The position numbers and the translations under genes were made by a program. From contig NZ_JACOFV010000018.1 in NCBI RefSeq assembly GCF_014284255.1, positions 46,631-110,630 of the forward strand: a stretch of DNA of 64,000 nt, in the 5' to 3' direction. The notes below the pieces were generated by a model, which saw only the letters and a program-made list of their open reading frames with translations, searched no databases and had not been told where the DNA came from. Shown here one piece after another: positions 1 to 9,524 of the stretch; the first letter of the stretch is position 1, and each line of letters starts with the position of its first letter. This DNA is from Cognatundibacterium jejuense. GTDB taxonomy: Bacteria; Pseudomonadota; Gammaproteobacteria; Burkholderiales; Burkholderiaceae_D.

Positions 1-1650
1 CGCAAAGATATTTATTTGCCGCAAGGCGTATGGATAGATTATTGGGATGGTCGCGTCGTCAAGGCTGGTTCTGAAGGACTTTCCATCGATCAACAAGTAA
101 CGCTGCAGCGTTTGCCGGTGATGGTCAAGGCTGGCGCTATCTTGCCTATGTATCCGGTTGCGCTGTATGACGGTCAAGTGCCAAAGGACGTGTTGACCCT
201 CGATATCTATCCGTATGGTAAATCACACTTTACGCTCTACGAAGATGATGGTGAAACGCGTCAGTATCAAGCCGGACAATTCAGTACCCAAACCTTTGAG
301 GTTGATGCCCCGGAACTTGTCGCCGGAGATGTAAAGATACATATCGCTCCAGTACAGGGGCAGTATGCAGGCATGCTAACGCAACGTGCTTTGCAACTCC
401 AGGTACATACACGAGTGCAGCCGGATAGCGTTACATTCGCCGGACATAAAATCACTTCTTTTTCTACCAAAGCTGAATTTGAAAAAGCGACTGCCGGTTG
501 GTATTTCGATACGCAAGATAAGTACGGAGTTGTCTATGTTAAAACAGCTGCGCTGGTAGTTAATCAGGCACACGACTTTGTGATCAAGATCGCTGCCGAT
601 AAAGTGTTGGCCGTTACTGCTGGCTATCCTTCAGCACCAGATTTGGGCAATACGGTACCGCCTGACAGTATCAGCGTGCTGAACCGACCACCTGAAGAAC
701 CCGGATACCCTTTAGAAAATGCGTTTGATGGCAAACCTGACACCTGGTTCAGAACTGTGCGTGATCAGGCTCAAAAAAATGGTGCACATGAATTTTCATT
801 GACTTTGGGCGAACGCCGCATGGTAAGCGGCTTTGAAATTGCGCCGCGCAATGATAAAAATTGGGAATACGGACAAGCAAAAGATGTTGAGGTTTATCTG
901 GCGGACAATAATGGCGAGTGGGGTAAGCCAGTGTTTGCAGGGCGTCTCAAACGTCAGCAAGAAAAGCAAAAAATCGAATTCTCTGCAAAGCCAGGTCGCT
1001 TATTCCGCTTCCGTATTCTGAGTACGTATGATCAGAATGATAATGGCGATGCTCAAGACGCAATGGTGTTGACGGTGAATGAAACTAAAAATAACACTAA
1101 AGCTTACAATTCTTTGAACCCGGTGGTGGTAACGCCGATCACAATTTCTGAATTTAGCATTTTAGAAAAACCATTACCGCATCTGAAAAAGCAACAGTTG
1201 TTCTTATCGGATGTTGGACTTCAATCCAAGGTTGCGAGCGATTTCTACCTTGACCAAGTGGCAATGCCGCAAGCGAAGAAAGATAAAAAGATGATGCAGA
1301 TGAATGGTCTGCAATTTCATAAAGGTATCGGAACATCAGGTGAACACCAGATCAGTTATGAATTGCATGGCGATTGGCAAATTTTCCGTGCCGATGTTGG
1401 TATTGATGATCTATGCCGTAGCCACGGTGGTTTGCAATTTCAGGTGTTGGGTGATGATAAACTCTTGTTTGACAGCGGTTTGATACAAGCACCCGCAGTA
1501 GTAAAACCAGAAATTGATGTACGTGGCATTCAGGTACTGAAGCTGAAAACGACAGGTGTAAAAAATGAGCATCAGCAAGCGGTTTGCGCCAATTGGGCGA
1601 ATGCGACACTGACCGGCTTTGCTGGTGACAGCGTTAACAATAAATTTTAG
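1..1650 (+). CDS. GH31 family glycosidase, C-terminal part with carbohydrate-binding modules (5' truncated by window edge)
   Basis: The reading frame is open from base 1, so the start and the catalytic barrel lie outside the window. The first residues (DIYLPQGVWIDYWDG) match the beta-sandwich that follows the barrel in GH31 alpha-glucosidases. At about residues 75-90 comes the usual LYEDDG segment. Residues about 220-370 resemble an F5/8 type C (discoidin-like) module (ENAFDGKPDTWFRT). Residues about 385-540 resemble an NPCBM/NEW2 module (GLQFHKGIGTSGEHQISYEL). Such enzymes release glucose or related sugars from oligosaccharides and are usually periplasmic or secreted. A second GH31 gene lies at 58004-60430 but lacks these extra modules. 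Substrate is not determinable from this part. Confidence 0.88.
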   Translation, partial: RKDIYLPQGVWIDYWDGRVVKAGSEGLSIDQQVTLQRLPVMVKAGAILPMYPVALYDGQVPKDVLTLDIYPYGKSHFTLYEDDGETRQYQAGQFSTQTFEVDAPELVAGDVKIHIAPVQGQYAGMLTQRALQLQVHTRVQPDSVTFAGHKITSFSTKAEFEKATAGWYFDTQDKYGVVYVKTAALVVNQAHDFVIKIAADKVLAVTAGYPSAPDLGNTVPPDSISVLNRPPEEPGYPLENAFDGKPDTWFRTVRDQAQKNGAHEFSLTLGERRMVSGFEIAPRNDKNWEYGQAKDVEVYLADNNGEWGKPVFAGRLKRQQEKQKIEFSAKPGRLFRFRILSTYDQNDNGDAQDAMVLTVNETKNNTKAYNSLNPVVVTPITISEFSILEKPLPHLKKQQLFLSDVGLQSKVASDFYLDQVAMPQAKKDKKMMQMNGLQFHKGIGTSGEHQISYELHGDWQIFRADVGIDDLCRSHGGLQFQVLGDDKLLFDSGLIQAPAVVKPEIDVRGIQVLKLKTTGVKNEHQQAVCANWANATLTGFAGDSVNNKF

Positions 1651-1658
1651 GAAAAATA

Positions 1659-2399
1659 ATGTATTTCTTTGGTATTGGTATTCATGTATTTATCGCTGTT
1701 TTTTTCGCGATTCATGTGATTCGTAGTGGTCAGAATATGTACTGGCTGGCGATTTTATTTATGTTTCCGTTGTTAGGTAGCTTGGTCTATGGCATCGCGA
1801 TTTATTTACCAAGTACCCGCATACAGCATGGTGCTAAAAAAGTCATGTCTGCCGCAGGCAAAATATTAGACCCGAATCGTGAGTTACGTGAAGCGCATGC
1901 TGCTTTTGATTACACGCCGACGGCGCAAAATCAGATGCGTCTTGCAGCGGCGTTATTGGCGGCAGATCAGGCAGAGGATGCTGCAAAAAATTACGAAACC
2001 TGTTTGCAAGGCCCGTTCGCAAGTGACCCTGCAATTCGTCTGGGCGCCGCCCGTGCTAATTTTGCGTGCCAACGTTATGAAGCCTGTATCTCGCATTTGA
2101 GAATTTTAAAAGAAAGTGCCCCGAATAATGCGCCGGAAGTGGTGTCAGTACTGATGGCAAAAGCTTTAGCTGGCGCAGGACATACGGATGAAGCACGTAC
2201 CGAGTTTGAATTTGCATTACAAAAATTCGGCAATTTTGATACCCGCGCGGAATATGCGATATGGGCAATAAGTCGTGGTGATAAAGAGACTGCATTGAAA
2301 CTGAAAACCGATCTCGATCAGACGATCAGTCGTTGGAATCGTCATAACCGTGAACTCAATGCAACCATGTTGGCTCGCCTTACCAGAGCTTTTCCATAA
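1659..2399 (+). CDS. Membrane-anchored tetratricopeptide repeat protein
   Basis: A 246-residue protein starting 8 bases after the GH31 stop, after a GGAAAAATA stretch that can serve as a weak ribosome site. Residues 1-52 hold two hydrophobic segments with a short polar turn (SGQNMYW), like the PLDc_N-type two-helix anchors. From about residue 75 onward the protein is helical and alanine-rich with TPR-like spacing (ALLAADQAEDAAKNYETCL; ANFACQRYEACISHLRIL; ALAGAGHTDEARTEFEFAL). It should sit in the inner membrane with the repeats in the cytoplasm and act as a protein-binding scaffold. No partner can be named. The tight spacing suggests cotranscription with its neighbours. Confidence 0.8.
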   Translation: MYFFGIGIHVFIAVFFAIHVIRSGQNMYWLAILFMFPLLGSLVYGIAIYLPSTRIQHGAKKVMSAAGKILDPNRELREAHAAFDYTPTAQNQMRLAAALLAADQAEDAAKNYETCLQGPFASDPAIRLGAARANFACQRYEACISHLRILKESAPNNAPEVVSVLMAKALAGAGHTDEARTEFEFALQKFGNFDTRAEYAIWAISRGDKETALKLKTDLDQTISRWNRHNRELNATMLARLTRAFP

Positions 2400-2414
2400 A
2401 ACCTGAACTCTCTT

Positions 2415-2939
2415 ATGACTCAAGATGAATTAAACTTTTCAAGACTGGCGACGGCGGACGATATCGCTGATTTTTTTTGTGCAAATGCAAATGCTGACTA
2501 TATTTCGCACTCAGAATTGCAAGGCGGACGTGCTCTTGCGCCAGGCGTATGGAATCCGGATTTACGCCGACTTATTTTTGATCAGGCAAATGCGATATTA
2601 AAAGCGCAGGGGGATGCTTCATGCACGGCAAAGATTTATTGCGTATATCTTCAGCATCGCCTGCTTGGTGTTGCTTTCCTCAGCTTGAGTGGAGATACGA
2701 ACGGTGTCTTTAACACCAAACGCTTTGCGGTTCTGGAAGACATTATTATTTCACCCGATGCAAGAGGGATGCGCGTTGGCAAACGATTTTTAGATTTTAT
2801 TATTGAGAATCTGAAGGTCAGTGACGTGCACAGATTATTTTTGGAGAGTGGTATCACTAATCATAAAGCACACGACTTTTTTGAACGTGAAGGATTTCAG
2901 CAAACATCGGTTGTGATGATGCGAGAGCTGGCTAATTAA
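2415..2939 (+). CDS. GNAT family N-acetyltransferase
   Basis: A 174-residue protein, 15 bases after the preceding stop. The GNAT fold is supported by the beta4-alpha3 segment VLEDIIISPDARGMRVGKRFLDFII (acetyl-CoA-binding motif A near residues 110-135) and by the C-terminal HKAHDFFEREGF motif typical of the family. It would transfer an acetyl group from acetyl-CoA to an amine. The substrate cannot be read from the sequence; the N-terminal 90 residues, which set specificity, match nothing I recognise. It ends 30 bases before the stop of the convergent kinase gene. Confidence 0.85.
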   Translation: MTQDELNFSRLATADDIADFFCANANADYISHSELQGGRALAPGVWNPDLRRLIFDQANAILKAQGDASCTAKIYCVYLQHRLLGVAFLSLSGDTNGVFNTKRFAVLEDIIISPDARGMRVGKRFLDFIIENLKVSDVHRLFLESGITNHKAHDFFEREGFQQTSVVMMRELAN

Positions 2940-2969
2940 TTTTACTCAATCAGCAATCGTAAAAAGTGT

Positions 2970-5786
2970 TTAGTCTTTCATATCTGGCGCTTCGATAGGC
3001 AACAACATCGTAAAACAAGTGCCTTCACCTTCTTTGCTTTTGACGTTTAATTGTCCGTGCAAAATCGATGTGATGATGTTGTAGCTAATGCTCAGACCTA
3101 AACCGCTACCTCCTTGCCCGAAGCGCGTGCTAAAAAAAGGTTCGAAAATATGGCCAATGTTTTTTTCACTGATACCATTTCCGTCATCGCTGAATTGCAG
3201 GCGTATCTGATCGGTCCCATAGCGCTCCGCGGCGATAATCATGTGACCATGACTGCGATCCGCAAAGGCATGGAGAAGGGCGTTTTCTATCATATTGGTT
3301 ACCACTTGCCCCAGTGGACCGGGATAGCTTTTCATCTCAATATCATCTGGAATAAGGAGTTGTAACTCGTGGCCTGAATTTGTGATTCTGTTGCGAATCG
3401 AAGCGGCAATATCCTGACAAGTCGTGCGTAAATTAAACTGGCGCTTATGTTCAGTATTCCGGTCAACCGCCACCTGTTTAAAACTACTTAACATTGTCGC
3501 CGCGGTAGTCAAGCCATTGAGTATGAGTTTAGATCCTTCTTTGACATTATCCAGGTAATCCAGTAGTTCTGTCCGCTTCAAGCTTTGATTTTCAATCAGA
3601 CTGCTAAGGGTTTTTGTCCGTTCAGAAATTGTACTAGCGATGAGTAAGCTATTACCAATTGGTGTATTCATCTCATGAGCAACGCCTGCAACCAGAGAAC
3701 CGAGTGCCGCCATTTTTTCCTGATCGACTAATTGATTTCTTGCATCCATTAACTGACTGTAAGCGTGTGCATTGTCTAGTGCGATCGCACTATACGAGCA
3801 AAGCGTACGGAAAATGAGTTGCTCCCTTTCTCCGTATGCGCGTTTCCTTCTTGACTGCATGGTCATCACACCGATAATACGGTTGGCTACAATCAGAGGA
3901 GAGAATAAGAGGCTCTCCATTTTCAGTGTGTCAGGCAATTGCGCTGCGGCATTGATGGTTTCAAAATTGTCGACCAAAATTTCACGACGTTCACGGATAC
4001 AACGTGATGAGTAATAAATTTGGTCGTCAACCGAAAATTGATGTTGAGGTAATCGCTTTCCCGCTTCCATTCCATAAGTGAGGGTCAGTATTGAACCTGT
4101 GCTGTCCAGAAGAAAAATAGAAAAATGCGTTACATCTAACAATGCGTTAACGTGATGTGATATCACTTGATAAATGTTATCGAGCTGCAGCTGCGTCGTG
4201 ATTTCCTGCCCGATGGTGCCAAGGACACAAAGCGTCTCGTTGGCTTGTTCGAGAATCGTTGCGCGGCGTTGCTGTTCTTCGACGATCGCTTTATGGTGTT
4301 CACTTTCGCTGATCGCTTTTTCTGTTTGCAACCTTAATTGCAATGCAATTGCACTGTTTTTAACATCGATATTGAGACTTTTTTCGCGTGAGGAAAATGC
4401 CAGTAATGAGTAGGCATAGGCATTTGAAAAGTCTGCTAGTGTTGCATACTCAGCAGCGATTCTTGCGTACAGTTTGTCTGAGATGGCGTAATCTTGAATT
4501 TTTTCTCCAATTTCAACTGCTTGCAATAAAAAATGCAGACTCGATACACCTTGGTTTAATTTGGCGGAGCAGAGTTCAGGATGAGCCGAAAAAATATCCG
4601 CCAGCGCCCAAAGCGATGCAATTTGATAGTCTGGGTAATTATTTGCATTGGCAATTGTGAGAGCTGTTTGGGCCGCCTCTAACGCAGCGTCAATCTGGTT
4701 TAAGTGTAATAAGGCCTGTGCCTGACCACGTAGTGCAATACACTGAAAATCCTGTTGTAGCTTGGCGACCGGGTGATTTTCTAAGCGTTTAAAATAGTTG
4801 TAGGCGTTGTGAAATTCCAATTGTGCTAGCGCGATGTCAGCCAGGGAGCGCAATGCAATCACATAACTGCGTGATTCGGTTACATTGTGCAGCGTTTGCA
4901 AAGCCTCATTCAATAATTCTTTCGCGGAATCCAACTGGTCGATTTTTCGAAATGCGTCAGCTGTTTGCGTGAGGCTAATCCCTAAAGAAATAGGCCAATC
5001 TTTTTGGCGTGCCAGTTGGAGAGCGTGTTGACCCCATTTTAGCGATCCCTCAGTATCCCGCAGACCTGCAAGGCTATAACAAATGTTGGCAGAGATAACA
5101 ATCGCTCGGGTAATCTGACCACTGTTAGCTGCTGCCTCTGTCGCTAGTATCAACTGGGTTGTAGCAGTTGCAAAATCACTGTATTGACCGGCCTGTACAC
5201 CGAGGAAGTCAAATACCCACGTCAGTAATCCCTGATTTTGATATATGCTCAAACTTTCAAAGTGACGCACCCATTGTTCTTCGTCGGGATGGTGCATCCG
5301 CAGTACATTTTGACGGGCAATGCAGGCATTAGCAATTTCATACCTGATCTTATCTTGAGCCAATTCTGCCTGTACCATACATAAAGCAAGTTGCTGTTGC
5401 TGAAGTTGAATTTCGCCGGCATCGGCTTCAATTTGCGCTGCTAGCCAATGCGTGTCTGCTAAACCCGGATGGTCTGCAATGTCGGAAAATAATTGAAGAG
5501 CCATATCGATTTGCTGACGCGCATTGTCGAAGTTGGTCGTTAACCAATAATTTTCGGCACGTATTAACTGCAAACGTGCTTGTATTTTTTTTTGCTCTCC
5601 GGCATTGAGTTGATATGTCGCCAGCAGTTGTTCTATCACTTCGCACATGCGAAGTGCGCGTTGCCCGTCGCGCTGACGTAGATACCATGCCAACTCAAGC
5701 TGCATAGCGATAGAAGCCACATCAGTCCGATCGCTGAGGGCTTGTTCCAGGGTTGAAACCGTTTCATTGCTGGCAAACAACTCCAT
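2970..5786 (-). CDS. Soluble sensor histidine kinase with TPR-like N-terminus and GAF domain
   Basis: A 938-residue protein without transmembrane segments, so probably cytoplasmic. Residues about 1-470 form helical TPR-like repeats resembling those of MalT/guanylate-cyclase-type sensors. A GAF domain spans about 525-680. The dimerisation/phosphoacceptor helix carries VAHEMNTPIG with the phosphorylatable His near residue 704. The ATP-binding domain shows the N box (NMIENALLHAF, Asn near 831), the G1 box (DDGNGI, near 867) and the G2 box (GQGGSGLGLS, near 890). It should autophosphorylate in response to a ligand sensed by TPR or GAF. No response regulator lies next to it, so it is an orphan kinase in this window. 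The 574-base AT-rich stretch upstream probably holds its promoter. Confidence 0.92.
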   Translation of the reverse strand: MELFASNETVSTLEQALSDRTDVASIAMQLELAWYLRQRDGQRALRMCEVIEQLLATYQLNAGEQKKIQARLQLIRAENYWLTTNFDNARQQIDMALQLFSDIADHPGLADTHWLAAQIEADAGEIQLQQQQLALCMVQAELAQDKIRYEIANACIARQNVLRMHHPDEEQWVRHFESLSIYQNQGLLTWVFDFLGVQAGQYSDFATATTQLILATEAAANSGQITRAIVISANICYSLAGLRDTEGSLKWGQHALQLARQKDWPISLGISLTQTADAFRKIDQLDSAKELLNEALQTLHNVTESRSYVIALRSLADIALAQLEFHNAYNYFKRLENHPVAKLQQDFQCIALRGQAQALLHLNQIDAALEAAQTALTIANANNYPDYQIASLWALADIFSAHPELCSAKLNQGVSSLHFLLQAVEIGEKIQDYAISDKLYARIAAEYATLADFSNAYAYSLLAFSSREKSLNIDVKNSAIALQLRLQTEKAISESEHHKAIVEEQQRRATILEQANETLCVLGTIGQEITTQLQLDNIYQVISHHVNALLDVTHFSIFLLDSTGSILTLTYGMEAGKRLPQHQFSVDDQIYYSSRCIRERREILVDNFETINAAAQLPDTLKMESLLFSPLIVANRIIGVMTMQSRRKRAYGEREQLIFRTLCSYSAIALDNAHAYSQLMDARNQLVDQEKMAALGSLVAGVAHEMNTPIGNSLLIASTISERTKTLSSLIENQSLKRTELLDYLDNVKEGSKLILNGLTTAATMLSSFKQVAVDRNTEHKRQFNLRTTCQDIAASIRNRITNSGHELQLLIPDDIEMKSYPGPLGQVVTNMIENALLHAFADRSHGHMIIAAERYGTDQIRLQFSDDGNGISEKNIGHIFEPFFSTRFGQGGSGLGLSISYNIITSILHGQLNVKSKEGEGTCFTMLLPIEAPDMKD

Positions 5787-6360
5787 AACAAGCGTCTCCG
5801 GTCATCGCTGCACTATCAGGTACCGCGATTCATTTTTGACTAGCCAAATTGCTTTGGTGCGTCCTAAAACCAACATATTTCTAATGAACCACTTGTTACT
5901 TAAACTAGTAAATTGCCATGATGTATTCGATTCGAGTATGTCGAACGATGCATTGTTTTTCTCATGTTAGTTTGTTTTAGCTATGAACGCCGATACTATT
6001 TGCAACTTCAACATAAGCGACAAAAGATCTGCTCCTGTCGATCGTGTTCACCTTTTTTAATATTGGATCTGAAAATTGCGGGTTAATCTAATCATTACCT
6101 ACATATGTACTTCTTAATGGAATATTTGTTAAGTGCTTAAGTGTTAATTTTGGTTTCGGGCACGTATTCATTCGACAAATAATTGGGATAAGAAAAGTTT
6201 TAATATAATTATTATATTTATAATTAATTGAGCCTATATTGAGTTCACCGTAACAACTATCGATGAAATATTTATTTCAAAATAGCAATCAATGTCAAAC
6301 TTCTGCTATTGTTTTTCGTTGGTATTGTTTTGTTAAGTAAAAATCTCTCCGCGACTGAGT
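5787..6360. other. AT-rich intergenic region between divergent genes
   Basis: This 574-base stretch separates the histidine kinase (minus) from the CPBP gene (plus). It is clearly more AT-rich than its surroundings, with a run of TATAAT/ATTATA-like words around 6198-6232 (for example AATATAATTATTATATTTAT). It must contain promoters for both flanking genes, but no single -35/-10 pair stands out. No gene, RNA gene or terminator was recognised. Confidence 0.5.
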
Positions 6361-7202
6361 ATGCATCTTCCATTGTCTGCCTATCTGTTTGTAGCGACTG
6401 CGTTATCCGTTTTATTTATTTATCGGGCCGCGATTTGGATCGTGCTCTTAGTTCTCACGATGAGTTGTGCTTACATTGAAAATCTCATTACGTTTCCCGG
6501 CGTCGTTTGCATAGCTGCCATGGCTGGGTTAATAGTAGCAAAGAAATATAGTGGGACAAATTTACTAGCTAAGCGCACTCTCAACCTTGCATTGGGGGCT
6601 CTCGGTCTGATTATGGCTTTGCATCTACTCCCTGGCTTCAATAACTTAGCATTAATAAAAAACGCACAGATCTCAGCAAATGGGACTTTGTTTTCACAAT
6701 ATGTAAATCTGGATAAAGGAATTGCTGGCGTATTCATGGTCGCAGCATTCTGCCGGTCAATGCCATTGTTGCGCGACAAAAGGTGGAAGGATATGGACGC
6801 CTGGCATATTGTCGCAGTTACTTTTTTCTCTCGTTCAGTATTGCCATATTCATCGGTGTGACTCGCTGGCAACCGCAATGGACAAGTTATACACCGACGT
6901 TCTTATTGGTAAATTTATTTTTTACCTGCATTGCTGAAGAAGCATTCTTCAGAGGTGGAATTCAGCAAGGCATCATCCAACTGTATCCCAAATTGCCTTG
7001 GCTGGCAGTTGGCGTTTCAGCATTGCTATTTGGATTAAGCCATCTTGGCGGTGGTGCGAAGTATGCCATGTTGGCCACTATTGCTGGTCTTGGCTATGCA
7101 TGCCTATATCAGCGTAGCAGAAGCATAGTGAGTGTCATTCTGATGCACTTCGTTTTTAACGCTCTGCATTTTGTGTTTTTTGTTTATCCGGCGATTGCTT
7201 AG
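6361..7202 (+). pseudogene. CPBP family intramembrane glutamic protease, interrupted by a frameshift
   Basis: Two overlapping frames together make one membrane protein. The first (from ATG 6361) encodes about five hydrophobic helices and runs out of frame at 6861. The second carries the family signatures EEAFFRG (EExxxR motif) and FGLSHLG (catalytic His) and ends at 7202. They join naturally at the T6 tract 6822-6827: one more T would give a continuous VTFFLSFSIAIF segment and a protein of about 280 residues. So a one-base deletion, a sequencing error or polymerase slippage separates the halves. CPBP (CAAX protease and bacteriocin-processing) proteins are inner-membrane proteases, some linked to bacteriocin immunity. 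The role here is unknown. Confidence 0.85.
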
Positions 7203-7252
7203 GTGTTACTTATTTTTAATTTTCAATTTTCATTGAGCATTTCAATTGAATT

Positions 7253-7284
7253 GCATAGCGGCTTCCGCTACGGAGCCGCTATGC
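7253..7284. repeat. Strong hairpin between the CPBP gene and the MbnH gene
   Basis: The arms GCATAGCGGCT and AGCCGCTATGC are perfectly complementary, and the inner CCG/CGG extends the stem with one bulged T. It lies between two convergent genes, as a terminator would, but no T-run follows on either strand, so intrinsic termination is uncertain. It may instead stabilise mRNA 3' ends. Confidence 0.6.
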
Positions 7285-7389
7285 GTGGGGCAATCACTGA
7301 TATCCCTTTTGCTTTGCTAACTTAAAATTGACGTTCCAAAGCTTGACGAAATTCATCCGATTCAGAAGTGTCAAGTCAAATACTAATGA

Positions 7390-8565
7390 CTAATGCGGAT
7401 TAGCAAAACGCGGATTGCTTAAGAATTTTTGATCCGTCAAGGTACCTAAGAAATTAATCAAATCAATTTTATCTTGCTCGCTTAAGCTAATACGATTGAC
7501 CAGATCACTTTTGTACGGATTTTGACGTCCGTCACCAGAATAAATGCCACTACTAATGACCCGTCCACCCGCAGCATAAAAGTCGATGACCTCCGCCAGT
7601 GTTTTGATCGAACCATCATGCATATACGGCGCAGTCACCGCTACGTTGCGCAGGCTAGGGGCGCGAAAAGCGCCCATATCTTGCACCTTGCTGGTAAATT
7701 CAAACAAGCCACGGTTGGGAAACGGAAATCCGCCCTTGCCATCGATGTTATATAAGCCAGTGTTATGAAATGGGGTATCAATCTGACTAAGCCCGGCGTA
7801 ACGTACCTGATCATTGAAATTGAAACTGCCATGGCAGTGAAAACATTCCGCTTTCTCTCCCATAAACAGATTCATTCCACGCAACTCGGAATCGTTCAAA
7901 GTTGTTTTCTTTCGCAAATACTGATCGTAGCGGGAATCGCTAGAAATCAGACCGCGTTCGAACGTCGATATGGCAGCAATGATATTGACAAAGCTGATTG
8001 CATCAACATCCTGGGGGAACGCTTTTTTGAACAAGATTGCATATTGAGTGTCCTGGCGGATGCGATTCAATACCTCAACTTTGTTGCTATCGTTGATTCC
8101 CATTTCCACTGGGTTTTCGCCAAACATTGGCACCTCCATCTGTCGCTCTAATTCCGTCATCACCGGATTAGCCCAAGTGAGGGTGGCGTGATAAACGACA
8201 TTGGCGAGACCTTGTGCATTTCGCGGATGTGTTTCACCCGTTGAGCCTATGGCCAATGGTCGCCCGTCAGTGAATGCCTTGTCCTGTTGGTGGCAAGATG
8301 CACAAGACTGCGTTCCATTACCGGATAATTTTGGCTCGTAGAAGAGGGCACGTCCAAGCACGAACTTGTCCTCGGTTGCAGGGTTACTGGCAGAATTTAC
8401 CGTTGCCGGAAAGCCATTTTGAGCCGGTATCGAAGGTGGTGTATGGCTATGGGTTGCAGAGGGGCCACCTCCGCCACTTCCACCGGAACCGCAAGCGATA
8501 AGCATCAGACTACTAGCCGCGAGCAATGCCAGAGGGAGTATGTGACAGCTGTAGCGTTTTTTCAT
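7390..8565 (-). CDS. MbnH-like dihaem cytochrome c peroxidase family lipoprotein
   Basis: A 391-residue exported protein. The N-terminus is a lipoprotein signal (LMLIAC, Cys25) followed by a Gly/Ser linker. Two haem c sites are visible, CASCH at 88-92 and CFHCH at 241-245, with the cytochrome c peroxidase family layout between them. Together with the upstream MbnP-like gene it forms the metallo-mystery pair, in which MbnH oxidises a tryptophan of MbnP to kynurenine. The ATG overlaps the stop of that gene by ATGA, so translation is probably coupled. It should sit in the periplasm attached to a membrane. A plain peroxidase role is possible, but the pairing argues for MbnH. Confidence 0.85.
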   Translation of the reverse strand: MKKRYSCHILPLALLAASSLMLIACGSGGSGGGGPSATHSHTPPSIPAQNGFPATVNSASNPATEDKFVLGRALFYEPKLSGNGTQSCASCHQQDKAFTDGRPLAIGSTGETHPRNAQGLANVVYHATLTWANPVMTELERQMEVPMFGENPVEMGINDSNKVEVLNRIRQDTQYAILFKKAFPQDVDAISFVNIIAAISTFERGLISSDSRYDQYLRKKTTLNDSELRGMNLFMGEKAECFHCHGSFNFNDQVRYAGLSQIDTPFHNTGLYNIDGKGGFPFPNRGLFEFTSKVQDMGAFRAPSLRNVAVTAPYMHDGSIKTLAEVIDFYAAGGRVISSGIYSGDGRQNPYKSDLVNRISLSEQDKIDLINFLGTLTDQKFLSNPRFANPH

Positions 8566-9518
8566 TTGGCACGCGCAACAAAAATAGATTGCGCACCATT
8601 GCTGGTTGTTTTACCCGAGTTCAGATCGATTTTCATATTGTTGAAAATTGCTACGCATTCGGTATCGGTGCTGCCAGACATACAACCTGTTGCACCAGCA
8701 AGATCGGTTGTTAAATCAGCTCCCGCATAAAAAGCATTCAAATCCAATGAAATTTTTTGCTTGCTGGAATCGAAGGCGGACAACTTCACTAACATGCGGT
8801 TGCTGTTGGTACAGCTATATGCCCCAGTAGTCGCATTGGTGCTGCATCCGGTCGCGCCAAGATGGGTGTACCAAGTGCTACCATTCGATGTCGTTGTGGT
8901 TGCTGGTGTGGTCGCAGTGTTAGTGCGGATGACGTTAACTCCACCGATCGGATTGACTTCTAATTTCAGAAATTTTCGACCGGATGTCCAGCTCCACGCC
9001 ATACCTGCAACACCTAAAGGTTTAGGTGCAGTCGCATAATCGCTGTGATTAAGTGCTTCAGGAACACCAATCTCGTATTGAATTCCAGTGTACGTTCCGC
9101 TTGGAACAGTTCCAGTAATTACCGTGTTTGTTAATAAAGGGACGCCGCCGCAGACTGCGCCATTTCCATCGATCATGTTAATCAACGCCACCTGATCACT
9201 TTGCCAGTCATTTGGTGTGAGTGTCACTGGTACGTTTTGCCCACTCGCGTCGACCAGATTGACATTGTTGACGTAAAAGCGCGCGTCTTTTAAATCTACG
9301 GTGGTATTTTTTGTACCCAGGCCAGTAATGCTGGTACCGCATTTTGCGCTAGTACCATTTGCCAGCAGATCGAAGTTAATGCTTACCGGTATGGTCGTTG
9401 AAACCGGTGCGACGTTGGCAGAACTACCAGAACCGCCACCGCAAGCGGATAGCAGAAAACTGGTGGTGGTCAGGATTAAAGTTGAGGAAATAATATGGTT
9501 CATTTTTTTTTGCATCAT
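8562..9518 (-). CDS. MbnP-like copper-binding lipoprotein (metallo-mystery pair, four-Cys motif)
   Basis: A 318-residue protein with a lipoprotein signal (LLSAC followed by a Gly/Ser run). The mature part starts with PVSINFDLLANG, has KDARFYVNNVNLVD, and the conserved GMAWSWTSGRKFLK segment with two tryptophans, all typical of the MbnP/four-Cys family. Cysteine pairs appear near CGTS and CGGV and again at GCSTNATTGAYSC and GCMSGSTDTEC. Family members bind copper outside the cytoplasm after tryptophan modification by MbnH. The gene sits 6 bases after the outer-membrane protein gene and overlaps mbnH by ATGA, so the three form an operon. Which Trp would be modified here cannot be decided from sequence alone. 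Confidence 0.85.
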   Translation of the reverse strand: MMQKKMNHIISSTLILTTTSFLLSACGGGSGSSANVAPVSTTIPVSINFDLLANGTSAKCGTSITGLGTKNTTVDLKDARFYVNNVNLVDASGQNVPVTLTPNDWQSDQVALINMIDGNGAVCGGVPLLTNTVITGTVPSGTYTGIQYEIGVPEALNHSDYATAPKPLGVAGMAWSWTSGRKFLKLEVNPIGGVNVIRTNTATTPATTTTSNGSTWYTHLGATGCSTNATTGAYSCTNSNRMLVKLSAFDSSKQKISLDLNAFYAGADLTTDLAGATGCMSGSTDTECVAIFNNMKIDLNSGKTTSNGAQSIFVARAK

Positions 9519-9524
9519 GTTCTT

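Noticed and set aside
6471..6878. Minus-strand frame over the CPBP gene
   Set aside because: The plus strand encodes the hydrophobic CPBP segments; the opposite frame has no family features.
8561..9520. Plus-strand frames over the MbnP-like gene
   Set aside because: Antisense to a lipoprotein gene with clear motifs; no ribosome sites.
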